Shown piece by piece: positions 1 through 5,626 of a DNA stretch of 20,405 nucleotides. Both the position numbers and the translations under genes were made by a program. Origin of the DNA: a virus. The stretch's first letter is position 1, and every line of letters begins with the position of its first letter. Below the pieces are notes generated by a model that was not told the origin of the DNA, searched no databases, and saw nothing but the letters and a program-made list of their open reading frames with translations. The stretch is from IMG/VR virus record IMGVR_UViG_3300010148_000167, positions 1-20,405 of that record. One strand, 5' to 3'.

Positions 1-6
1 ACTCAT
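1..6 (-). CDS. start of a further leftward gene (2 codons only)
   Basis: Only Met-Ser is inside the window. On the minus strand a GGAGG lies six bases before an ATG, and that ATG overlaps the TGA of the 101-aa gene as ATGA. This is the same coupling used by other genes in this operon, so the leftward operon continues beyond the edge. Nothing can be said about the product. Confidence 0.5.
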
Positions 7-308
7 GCTCCACCTCCGGACTTTCTGTTGTCTTTGATAGCAACAACCAAGTCTGATAAATGTTCGGCTCCTTGTTGAAAGTCGTCAACGCTTTCCACGG
101 ACAACCTAAGAATAGAGTCAAGATAATCTCGAATAGACTCAACCTCATCTAGACTTATAGCGTCTAGTCTTGTGACACTATCTACTCGAATAGACAATTG
201 TCTGCTTGTCCTCTTAATCACATCAACTGCCAATAGCAAGTCGTTGACTATATCTTTCAGAACTATACGTTCATCTATATATAACATTTCTTCTTTAACT
301 TTTGTCAT
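3..308 (-). CDS. 101-aa acidic helical protein of unknown function
   Basis: The product is not recognised. It is a short, charged, largely alpha-helical protein with many Leu, Val and Asp residues spaced as in a coiled coil or helical bundle (about residues 15-90), ending in a Gly-rich tail. It has no signal peptide, membrane segment or cysteines. The ATG overlaps the stop of the zinc-motif gene by four bases (ATGA), with AAGGAGG just upstream, so it is translationally coupled. It is probably a small partner in the leftward early or accessory operon. It sits in the mRNA segment that would begin at the leftmost hammerhead ribozyme. Confidence 0.75.
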   Translation of the reverse strand: MTKVKEEMLYIDERIVLKDIVNDLLLAVDVIKRTSRQLSIRVDSVTRLDAISLDEVESIRDYLDSILRLSVESVDDFQQGAEHLSDLVVAIKDNRKSGGGA

Positions 309-1033
309 GCTACACCTCCTTGCATTTCAAATTGTTTTTTAGTCGGATACGTTAACTGATACTTCTTAGCACAATGCTTTCCATATCCGTACGCTTTCGA
401 GATATCGTCAGACAATCTCCTCTTGCAGAAAGAACATTGACCGGTCAACTGTCCGAACTCTCGGACAACTTTCTCAGGGTCAAGGGCAATTGCATTTAGA
501 GTATTGACTGCTTCGTCTTTGATTGCTTGTTTCTCAAAGTCCAACTGAACATTAGAGTATCTAAAGTGAGGAAAGAACAATCCGTTCAAGTCCACTCTAC
601 CAAGATACTCTTTGCCATATTGAAAGTCAGGGTCACAACTGACGAGCAACTGCAACTGACCTTCAAACTTTGACTTGTCAGTAGCAATGTACATCTTCAG
701 AAACCAATCAGCATTTCCGGAACTACCTCCGGCAATCGGAACTGACATAGCAACTCTGATAGATGAAAAGTTAGGAACTCTGTTTAGGAACTCCAACACT
801 TTGCTTATCTCATTGACTTGAATAGTCTCTTTAGGTTTTGGAGGAGCAAGAACTTTGTCTCGTATCTTCGCAACCATAGTCCATTGTTTCTCGGACAAGT
901 TACCCTTCATGTCTAATTGATGTCTGACACTTCTTAAAAAAGAAACGTCCCATTTTGTGTGGTCGTCATGCTTACAAACCTCTGTAAACATTCCTTCTTT
1001 GGCTAACCACAACTGTAGTTTTAAATCTTCCAT
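305..1033 (-). CDS. 242-aa phage protein with C-terminal CxxC/HC zinc motif (DUF6011-like)
   Basis: The N-terminal 60 residues are helical and Trp-rich. The middle (about 65-185) looks like a mixed alpha/beta domain. The C terminus carries C200-x2-C203, then G216-Y-G, then H220-C221 followed by AKKY, the pattern I associate with the small zinc-binding domain DUF6011 found in phage and plasmid proteins. Function is unknown; nucleic acid binding is an inference from the zinc knuckle. The start is fixed by GGAGGT a few bases before the ATG. It is the first gene after the hammerhead at 1061-1118, so its mRNA leader would be ribozyme-cleaved. It overlaps the next gene by four bases. Confidence 0.8.
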   Translation of the reverse strand: MEDLKLQLWLAKEGMFTEVCKHDDHTKWDVSFLRSVRHQLDMKGNLSEKQWTMVAKIRDKVLAPPKPKETIQVNEISKVLEFLNRVPNFSSIRVAMSVPIAGGSSGNADWFLKMYIATDKSKFEGQLQLLVSCDPDFQYGKEYLGRVDLNGLFFPHFRYSNVQLDFEKQAIKDEAVNTLNAIALDPEKVVREFGQLTGQCSFCKRRLSDDISKAYGYGKHCAKKYQLTYPTKKQFEMQGGVA

Positions 1034-1060
1034 AGTACCTCCTATAAAGATTAAGTTAAT

Positions 1061-1118
1061 AAACTGATTTCATACTTTTGTAATCATTCAGACCAAGCAC
1101 ACACTTGATTATCAGTTT
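1061..1118 (-). ncRNA. type III hammerhead ribozyme, copy with core insertion (5' UTR of the 242-aa gene)
   Basis: Read on the minus strand. Stem III is AAACUGA (1118-1112) with UCAGUUU (1067-1061), plus U16.1 (1111) pairing the last A of GAAA. H17 is A at 1110, so cleavage would fall between 1110 and 1109. Stem I is AUCAAG (1109-1104) with CUUGGU (1097-1092), one U-G pair, loop UGUGUG. The conserved box reads CUGAAUGA (1091-1084), one base longer than CUGANGA. Stem II is UUAC/GUAU around loop AAAA, with a U-U mismatch at its base. GAAA is at 1071-1068. Both ends lie in stem III, hence type III. The fold is clear; catalytic activity is less certain because of the insertion. Confidence 0.8.
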
Positions 1119-1154
1119 TTTTAGAGGTGAAAATTTGCGTCCCGTGACTAACAT

Positions 1155-1188
1155 TAGAGAAAATATTTACTAGTAAATACTTTCTCTA
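1155..1188 (-). other. 15-bp hairpin with CTAG loop upstream of the hammerhead
   Basis: The arms 1155-1169 and 1174-1188 are complementary around CTAG at 1170-1173. The single non-Watson-Crick position is G-U on the minus strand but A-C on the plus strand, so the structure fits the leftward RNA. An outer 6-bp stem (1143-1148 with 1194-1199) encloses it. No U-run follows directly, so it is not a classic terminator. It would sit near the 3' end of the VWA mRNA after ribozyme cleavage and may protect that end or be an RNase III site (inference). Confidence 0.7.
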
Positions 1189-1241
1189 CAAGGGTCACGA
1201 AACACAAACTGTTACACATGGTGTAAAACTTTCGGGGAAAA

Positions 1242-1262
1242 GGTGTTCACTTAATGAACACC
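1242..1262 (-). terminator. hairpin over the VWA gene stop codon, followed by UUUU
   Basis: A perfect 8-bp stem GGTGTTCA/TGAACACC with a 5-base loop spans the last codons and the TGA of the VWA gene. On the minus strand it is followed by TTTTCCCC. The U-run is short, so it is a weak or partial intrinsic terminator. A second small hairpin (TTACAC/GTGTAA, 1212-1226) lies just beyond it. Confidence 0.5.
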
Positions 1263-2701
1263 CTCTCGCCAAAAGGCATATCCTTTTTTGGATTAGAAAA
1301 TCCATAGTAACCTTCAACAGTAAAGACATGAATAACCGGTAAGTTATCAGGCATTGGCTCGTCCAAGTCTTCCATTTCAAACTCGTCCTCTCCGTCCGAG
1401 AAGTGAATGAGCAAGTCGACCTCGTCTCTCTCTTCAAGCTTAGAAAGGAAAGCATTGAAACCGGCAACACCATAAGTACCACCGGAGCCATGACATGGGA
1501 ACGTATCCTTGTCCGGCATACAGTCTCCTTGAGTCGTGTCGAACAAGTCGAAGTATTCTCCTTGCTCATTTCTAAAATGGTTAGAGGCATACCTTCCGAC
1601 CCACAGTTTCTCAACTGCAAACTCCTCAAGCAACGTCATGGTTTCTGTAATGAATTCATCACGACACCATTCGGTACTGCCTGATACGTCATTGAGAATG
1701 ACAACGTTTTTTATTTCGTTCTCACGTTTCTTTGACGGCAAGATTAGTCCGGAGTGTTGATACTTTTTATTGAGTCGAGCGTAAGACCTCTTGTTGGATT
1801 TACGAGAGGTTAGTATCTCTCTCAAGTAATCATTCCATGCAACCTGAGGTCTTTTGATTTCTCCGGCTCTGCCTCCAAGGTAGTCAACGTTGCCTGAGTC
1901 TCCTTTCATTCCTTCAAGTTTATCTGCCATGAGAACTTGTTGGTCAAGTCTCGTTTGCTCCTCTCGAATTTCTTGAGGAGTGAGGTCTTGTCCGTCTTCG
2001 TCCTTCAAGTCAATGACACCACCAACCGGCTGAGGCAAGTCGTCAAGATTGACTCCACCTTGTCCGGACATTTGTCCTTCGGCTTCGTCCTCGTCCTCGT
2101 CCTGACTTTCGCCCTGACCCTGACCCTGACCCTGACCTTCGCCCTCGCCTGACTCAGACTCGTCTTGCTCAGACTCGCCTTGCTCGTCTGACTCTTGACC
2201 TAGTCCTTTCTCAACCTGAGACTTTGCCTTCTCCAACTCCTCGTCATTCGCATACAAGAAGTCATAGATTGCATTAGCCGACCATGACTGATACTTCCTA
2301 TCAAGTAGACCACCTTCCGGTAAATCTAAATTCAAGTCATACACAATGTATGAATTGATTGCATAGTCAGTAGCAATGTTCCAAAGCTTAGGGTGTCTTT
2401 CAAGACCACCTTCACACCTTCGAATATGATGTCCCCAAACAACGTGAAGTGACTCGTGAATAAGTACTCCTTTTATTTGCTCGAACTTCATAGACAAAGT
2501 GAAATCCGGAGAGTAAATAATACTCTTGCCGTCCGTAGCCATTGTCCCAATGGACTCGTCCTCTATGAGGTCAAGTCCTAAGAGAATAGAAGTCATGCCG
2601 GTAGCTGAGTCCATTAACTGTGACTTAGCTTTTGTTATGACTTGCTCTGCCGTTTGACCCATATACTCAGGTCGTCTTTGTGCAACGTTGTACTCACTCA
2701 T
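1247..2701 (-). CDS. VWA-domain protein with N-terminal HExxH metallopeptidase-like domain
   Basis: The 484-residue protein has two domains. The N-terminal part (about 20-160) carries H82-E83-S-L-H86-x4-H91, then a WNIATDYAIN segment near 107-116, matching the metallopeptidase-like DUF2201 N-terminal domain. A highly acidic Gly/Gln/Glu/Asp/Ser linker covers about 168-215. The C-terminal part (about 330-484) is a von Willebrand A fold with an intact MIDAS: D338-x-S340-x-S342, a GGT at 407-409 and SDGED at 435-439. Such proteins pair with MoxR ATPases, as here, and are thought to act in metal-dependent remodelling of partner proteins. The phage role is unknown. GGAGG just before the ATG lies inside the end of the upstream gene, with an 8-base overlap. 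Both active sites look complete, so it is not degenerate. Confidence 0.9.
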   Translation of the reverse strand: MSEYNVAQRRPEYMGQTAEQVITKAKSQLMDSATGMTSILLGLDLIEDESIGTMATDGKSIIYSPDFTLSMKFEQIKGVLIHESLHVVWGHHIRRCEGGLERHPKLWNIATDYAINSYIVYDLNLDLPEGGLLDRKYQSWSANAIYDFLYANDEELEKAKSQVEKGLGQESDEQGESEQDESESGEGEGQGQGQGQGESQDEDEDEAEGQMSGQGGVNLDDLPQPVGGVIDLKDEDGQDLTPQEIREEQTRLDQQVLMADKLEGMKGDSGNVDYLGGRAGEIKRPQVAWNDYLREILTSRKSNKRSYARLNKKYQHSGLILPSKKRENEIKNVVILNDVSGSTEWCRDEFITETMTLLEEFAVEKLWVGRYASNHFRNEQGEYFDLFDTTQGDCMPDKDTFPCHGSGGTYGVAGFNAFLSKLEERDEVDLLIHFSDGEDEFEMEDLDEPMPDNLPVIHVFTVEGYYGFSNPKKDMPFGERVFIK

Positions 2702-3650
2702 TGTCGCCTCCCATTAGTCCACCGAAGATAGAGTCGTTGAGACTTTTCTTCGCTGTAGTTATTTCTTCTTTCATAGACTCTCGGTTTTCAACTGCAAGGT
2801 CGTCCTTGCCTTTGAGAGACTCTATGCCGTTTGATACTTTGGTTAAGGTCGCAGTCACTTGAGATATCACACCGGACAATTTCTTACTGTTAAGAAGCTT
2901 GTCGTTGATACTCTGAGCGTCCTCAACTTTAGCCTTGAGGTTATCAAAGACTGCACGTTTAAAGAACGACCCTTTGTTGCCTTCCTTTTCCATTGCAACT
3001 AAGACATTGTCTAGAGCCTCAGTCAGTCCGGCTATTTGCTCTTTGGCAATCATGTTGTGAGTATCTTTGAAATTACTCGCAACTTGACTCTCAATCATTG
3101 AACGTTGCTCGGCTGACAATTGAACTCTAGCGTCATTAGAAAATGACACAGACTCGAAGGCTCCAAACTGTATTTCAAATTTGCACTTCGCTCTGAAAGT
3201 TTCTACATCATCATAGTTATTGATGTCGAAAGCTTCGCCCAATTTCTTCTTGGCATTTTCAATATGCCAATCATAATTTGAACAAAACGAGTCAACTGCT
3301 TTTTCAAACATTGCCTTGTGTTGCTTGTAGAGTTTCTCTAACTGAGTCACTTTGTCGTTAGGAATAATTCTCCATTGTGAAGAGTTAGTATCTCCGTCCG
3401 ACCAAGGATAAGACAACGGCTTAAACACAGTCGTCTCAAACGCTACAAAGTATTTCCTAAAATAGGAATTGATTTTCTCCGGAAACAAATAATCCGAAGC
3501 TGTGTGCATAGAAGGGTCAGAGTCAAACAACTTTGCTAACTCCTTCTTGCTCCTAGGATTGACCTTTTGGTCAGAGGGTAAACCTCTGCGAAAGACCACC
3601 TTAACAAACGAGTCTGAAAAGACAGACTCTAACGTTTTATTTTTATTCAT
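2694..3650 (-). CDS. 318-aa helical protein between MoxR and VWA genes (DUF3150-like)
   Basis: Almost entirely helical, with coiled-coil stretches in the second half. An N-terminal segment of Arg, Trp and aromatic residues (about 15-105) includes a WRIIP motif. Composition and position between a MoxR ATPase and a VWA gene fit the phage DUF3150 family; this is recalled resemblance only. An ATG at 3662 is possible, but GGAGG lies between it and the ATG at 3650, so the later start is chosen. The leader directly upstream is the canonical hammerhead at 3678-3737. It is probably the third subunit or substrate adaptor of the MoxR-VWA set (inference). No signal peptide, membrane segment or enzyme motif was seen. 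Confidence 0.85.
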   Translation of the reverse strand: MNKNKTLESVFSDSFVKVVFRRGLPSDQKVNPRSKKELAKLFDSDPSMHTASDYLFPEKINSYFRKYFVAFETTVFKPLSYPWSDGDTNSSQWRIIPNDKVTQLEKLYKQHKAMFEKAVDSFCSNYDWHIENAKKKLGEAFDINNYDDVETFRAKCKFEIQFGAFESVSFSNDARVQLSAEQRSMIESQVASNFKDTHNMIAKEQIAGLTEALDNVLVAMEKEGNKGSFFKRAVFDNLKAKVEDAQSINDKLLNSKKLSGVISQVTATLTKVSNGIESLKGKDDLAVENRESMKEEITTAKKSLNDSIFGGLMGGDNE

Positions 3651-3677
3651 ATATACCTCCATGAAATAAAAAATTTA

Positions 3678-3737
3678 ATAAACTGATTTCGTACTCTTGT
3701 ACTCATCAGACCGAGTCACACTCGGTTATCAGTTTAT
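3678..3737 (-). ncRNA. type III hammerhead ribozyme, canonical core (5' UTR of the 318-aa gene)
   Basis: Read on the minus strand. Stem III is AUAAACUGA (3737-3729) with UCAGUUUAU (3686-3678), all nine pairs Watson-Crick, plus U16.1 (3728) pairing the last A of GAAA. H17 is A at 3727, giving cleavage between 3727 and 3726. Stem I is ACCGAG (3726-3721) with CUCGGU (3715-3710), perfect, loop UGUGA. The core is CUGAUGA (3709-3703). Stem II is GUAC (3702-3699) with GUAC (3694-3691), loop AAGA. GAAA is at 3690-3687. Every conserved core base is present. Both ends are in stem III, so type III. The start codon of the downstream gene lies 28 bases beyond, after GGAGG. Confidence 0.93.
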
Positions 3738-3743
3738 GGGAGC

Positions 3744-3778
3744 GAGAGAAAATACTTTACTAGTAAAATATTTCTCTC
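3744..3778 (-). other. ~15-bp hairpin with CTAG loop upstream of the canonical hammerhead
   Basis: The arms 3744-3759 and 3764-3778 pair around CTAG (3760-3763) with one bulged base. One pair is G-U on the minus strand, again pointing to leftward RNA. It is closely similar in sequence to the hairpin at 1155-1188 (both have GAGA-rich arms and an ACTAGT centre). No U-run follows. It lies between the MoxR stop and the ribozyme, so it would end up close to the 3' end of the MoxR mRNA after cleavage. Confidence 0.7.
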
Positions 3779-3789
3779 ACTACCAAACA

Positions 3790-3819
3790 AATCAAGACCT
3801 ACAGAATTAGGTTTTGATT
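3790..3819. repeat. 12-bp inverted repeat over the MoxR stop codon
   Basis: The arms 3790-3801 and 3808-3819 are complementary except at one position, with a 6-base loop. The MoxR TAG stop is at 3799-3801. The odd pair is G-U on the plus strand and A-C on the minus strand, so strand sense is unclear. The VWA gene also ends in a hairpin over its stop, suggesting a shared 3'-end design. Confidence 0.45.
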
Positions 3820-4905
3820 ATCCACACGGAATTGACCGAACGCCTTGCTCTTCTCCAACTCCGGTCTTGCTCCAACACAAGAGCGAACGAAGTAGATACC
3901 GAACTCAGCCGTTGGGAATTTCTCAACATACTTGAGAGCATTTTCCCAATAGGAAACTAAGTCCTTGTCCTTGCACTCAGACAAGACCTTAACGAGTCCA
4001 CAGCAAGTCGCATATTGAAGACCAACTCCTTCCGGAACTTCCACGTCCTCGCCACTCACAATGTCGTCAAGGGACGGGACATTTTGCATGAGGTTAACGA
4101 ACGTTAAGAACTCAGACGTACTCTCTGAGCCGACACAACCACTCATTAACTTGCCGAAGATTATATTCGTTAAGTCATTCTCAAACTTACGAACTATCGG
4201 ACTAGCCATTGCCCAAGTCCTTGAGGAACTCTGACTCTCTTTCAACTTAGGGTCAAAGTTATTTAAGAACTGAGGCTGGTAGTTTATGAACGAAGTCACG
4301 AGAGGGTGTACGTTATTCTTAGTCGCCCAAGCCAACCAAGAATTAGTGTCGCCTTCCACGTGCATTTCAATCACTCGGTCTAGCAAGTGAGAGAGAATAG
4401 AATTGGCTCCGGCTCTGTCCGTTTGCCTATTACCGGCTAAGACAATTTTGAAACCCTCGGCAATTTTAGTCTCGCCAATTATCCTCTCACGTACACCACG
4501 TCCGGCAATCTTTTGCATTTCCGGAGTAGCTTGTGCGAACTCGTCAAGGAACAGAACTCCATTACCTGATACCGGTAAGTTTTGTAACTGAGCAAGTTTT
4601 TGTACCGGCTCTCCTTCGACCATATCAACTATAGGAACACCTCGTGTGTCTTCCGGCTCCAAGTCTGCAATTCTCAAATCAATGAGAGAGAACTCGTCTT
4701 CACTCGGATTTATTTTTCCGTAGACAAGCTTTCTACCATTAGCGAGAGTCTTCGCATATTGTTCGACAAGTGATGACTTACCGATACCAACTCCTCCAAG
4801 TAAACAAGGAACTAATTCTGTTCCGTCTTCACTCTTCAAGTCTTTGATTTCCAACATAGTCTCAAGGACTTCTGAGGGAGTATATGTTTTATCTTTTGCA
4901 CTCAT
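3799..4905 (-). CDS. MoxR-type AAA+ ATPase
   Basis: A 368-residue AAA+ ATPase. Walker A is G37-G-V-G-I-G-K43-S44. Walker B is VLFLDEF with D121-E122. Sensor 1 is the N159 of LAGNRQTDRAG. A candidate arginine finger is R177 in LLDRVIEMHV. The C-terminal lid is helical. Members of this family form hexamers and act as remodelling ATPases with VWA-domain partners; the VWA gene lies two genes downstream. AAAGGAGGT precedes the ATG, which overlaps the upstream TAA as TAATG. It is co-transcribed with the 41-aa gene behind the hammerhead at 5057-5110 and followed by two hairpins and the hammerhead at 3678-3737. The target in the infected cell is unknown. Confidence 0.92.
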   Translation of the reverse strand: MSAKDKTYTPSEVLETMLEIKDLKSEDGTELVPCLLGGVGIGKSSLVEQYAKTLANGRKLVYGKINPSEDEFSLIDLRIADLEPEDTRGVPIVDMVEGEPVQKLAQLQNLPVSGNGVLFLDEFAQATPEMQKIAGRGVRERIIGETKIAEGFKIVLAGNRQTDRAGANSILSHLLDRVIEMHVEGDTNSWLAWATKNNVHPLVTSFINYQPQFLNNFDPKLKESQSSSRTWAMASPIVRKFENDLTNIIFGKLMSGCVGSESTSEFLTFVNLMQNVPSLDDIVSGEDVEVPEGVGLQYATCCGLVKVLSECKDKDLVSYWENALKYVEKFPTAEFGIYFVRSCVGARPELEKSKAFGQFRVDNQNLIL

Positions 4906-5030
4906 TAGTACACCTCCTTTTTTGTAACAACTTCTGCTTCGAACTTGTTAAGTTTAAATTTCGCAATAGGTCTTTTTCTATTACGTCTGTTCAGTTTAGA
5001 GACATGAACGTCTGTCATTTGTATATTCAT
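4905..5030 (-). CDS. 41-aa basic protein upstream of MoxR
   Basis: A small Lys/Arg-rich protein with an NRRNRKRP stretch near the middle, not recognised. An in-frame ATG at 5093 would give 62 residues, but that extension lies inside the hammerhead fold, while AGGAGG sits a few bases before the ATG at 5030, so the shorter form is called. Its stop overlaps the MoxR start as TAATG. The positive charge suggests nucleic acid or acidic-protein binding, or simply a leader coupling translation to MoxR. Confidence 0.65.
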   Translation of the reverse strand: MNIQMTDVHVSKLNRRNRKRPIAKFKLNKFEAEVVTKKEVY

Positions 5031-5056
5031 ATTTCCTCCTAAGAAATATATTAAGT

Positions 5057-5110
5057 TAACTGTTTCTGCTTTCGCTTCATTCAGACTAGGCACACACCTA
5101 GTGACAGTTA
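5057..5110 (-). ncRNA. type III hammerhead ribozyme, copy with core insertion (5' UTR of the 41-aa/MoxR genes)
   Basis: Read on the minus strand. Stem III is UAACUG (5110-5105) with CAGUUA (5062-5057), plus U16.1 (5104) pairing the last A of GAAA. H17 is C at 5103, giving the classical GUC triplet and cleavage between 5103 and 5102. Stem I is ACUAGG (5102-5097) with CCUAGU (5090-5085), perfect, loop UGUGUG. The box is CUGAAUGA (5084-5077), the same one-base-longer form as at 1061-1118. Stem II is GC/GC capped by GAAA with an A-A mismatch at its base. GAAA is at 5066-5063. Position, strand and stem I loop match the other copies. Activity is uncertain because stem II is very short and the core has the insertion. 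Confidence 0.8.
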
Positions 5111-5113
5111 GAA

Positions 5114-5150
5114 ATTTGAAAGGGATAACAAAACGCTATCCCCTTCAAAT
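5114..5150 (-). other. 14-bp hairpin upstream of the rightmost hammerhead
   Basis: The arms 5114-5127 and 5137-5150 pair over 14 positions with a 9-base loop. The one imperfect pair is G-U on the minus strand and A-C on the plus strand, so it fits leftward RNA. Its sequence differs from the two CTAG hairpins, but it has the same place: just 5' of a hammerhead and 3' of coding-like sequence. A short run of U follows (TTTC), too short for a clear terminator. Confidence 0.65.
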
Positions 5151-5197
5151 AGTTTGGTTAGGAATTACTGTCGCAAAGAAAATTATTTAGGGTCTGT

Positions 5198-5528
5198 TTA
5201 TTTAACATCAAGACTCGGTCTTGTTGGAGCAATTGCTGTCACTTTGCTTTCAAGACCTACCGGTTTCGTATCTGTTTCAATACTCCATATACCGGTTAGG
5301 TAAGGGTGTTTGAGGTACGGCTAAAATTGTTCCACCAATCTATCATCACGACCTGACCTAGTTTTTGGGTTATAAAGAATACTAGGACGACCTTCACGGA
5401 GTCTGTACAAATAGACTACCGATAAAAAATTAAAACTACTTCTGTGTGAACACCTCCTCGAAAATTATGACGAGTTTGAGCCTCAAGTCCTTGCTTGATT
5501 TTTGGGTACTGAAAAACGTCATTGCCAT
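5198..5528 (-). pseudogene. damaged short gene (two frames plus an in-frame amber)
   Basis: Not recognised. The minus strand holds coding-like sequence in pieces. An ATG at 5528 opens 30 codons ending in TAG (5436-5438). In the +1 frame, an open stretch from about 5449 runs through Arg/Leu/Gly-rich sequence (YRLREGRPSILYNPKTR near 5323-5410) to an amber at 5321-5323. The same frame then continues for 40 protein-like codons (PYLKHPYLTGIW onward) to a TAA at 5198-5200. A GAGGAGGTG at about 5451-5460 has no ATG at the right distance. TAG is used as a true stop elsewhere here (MoxR, 72-aa region, 40-aa gene), so recoding is unlikely. The simplest reading is a decayed gene or sequencing errors. 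It occupies the place a gene should have, before a hairpin-hammerhead unit. Confidence 0.4.
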
Positions 5529-5534
5529 AAGTGG

Positions 5535-5543
5535 ATTATAGCA
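5535..5543 (-). promoter_or_regulatory. extended -10 promoter for the leftward operon
   Basis: The minus strand reads TGCTATAAT, a perfect extended -10. There is only a weak -35 about 17 bases upstream, which is usual for extended -10 promoters. Predicted initiation is near 5527-5528, at or beside an ATG. It is the best promoter candidate in the divergent region between the two arms. Confidence 0.6.
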
Positions 5544-5626
5544 AAACATACCCTTAAATGTACCTCTATTTAGCTATCAGTCTGTGGTCATTACGTGGGA
5601 AAAGGTTTACCGGTAAAATGTTTTGT

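Noticed and set aside
1195-1629. Long open frames antisense to the VWA gene and other overlapping frames on both strands.
   Set aside because: They lack ribosome binding sites and protein-like composition, and lie across genes with clear domains; they are frame shadows.
5030-5093. N-terminal extension of the 41-aa protein to a start at 5093.
   Set aside because: The extension lies in the hammerhead fold and leader, while AGGAGG directly precedes the ATG at 5030.
5256-5300. A fourth hammerhead-like fold on the minus strand (CCTA-CCGGT stem, then a GTAT/ATAC stem followed by GAAA).
   Set aside because: There is no CUGANGA box and no stem I, and the stretch reads as coding-like sequence in one frame, so the resemblance is probably chance.
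5321-5323. Stop-codon recoding (amber suppression) in the phage.
   Set aside because: TAG ends several well-supported genes here (MoxR, the gene ending at 10768, the 174-aa gene), so general recoding is not supported.
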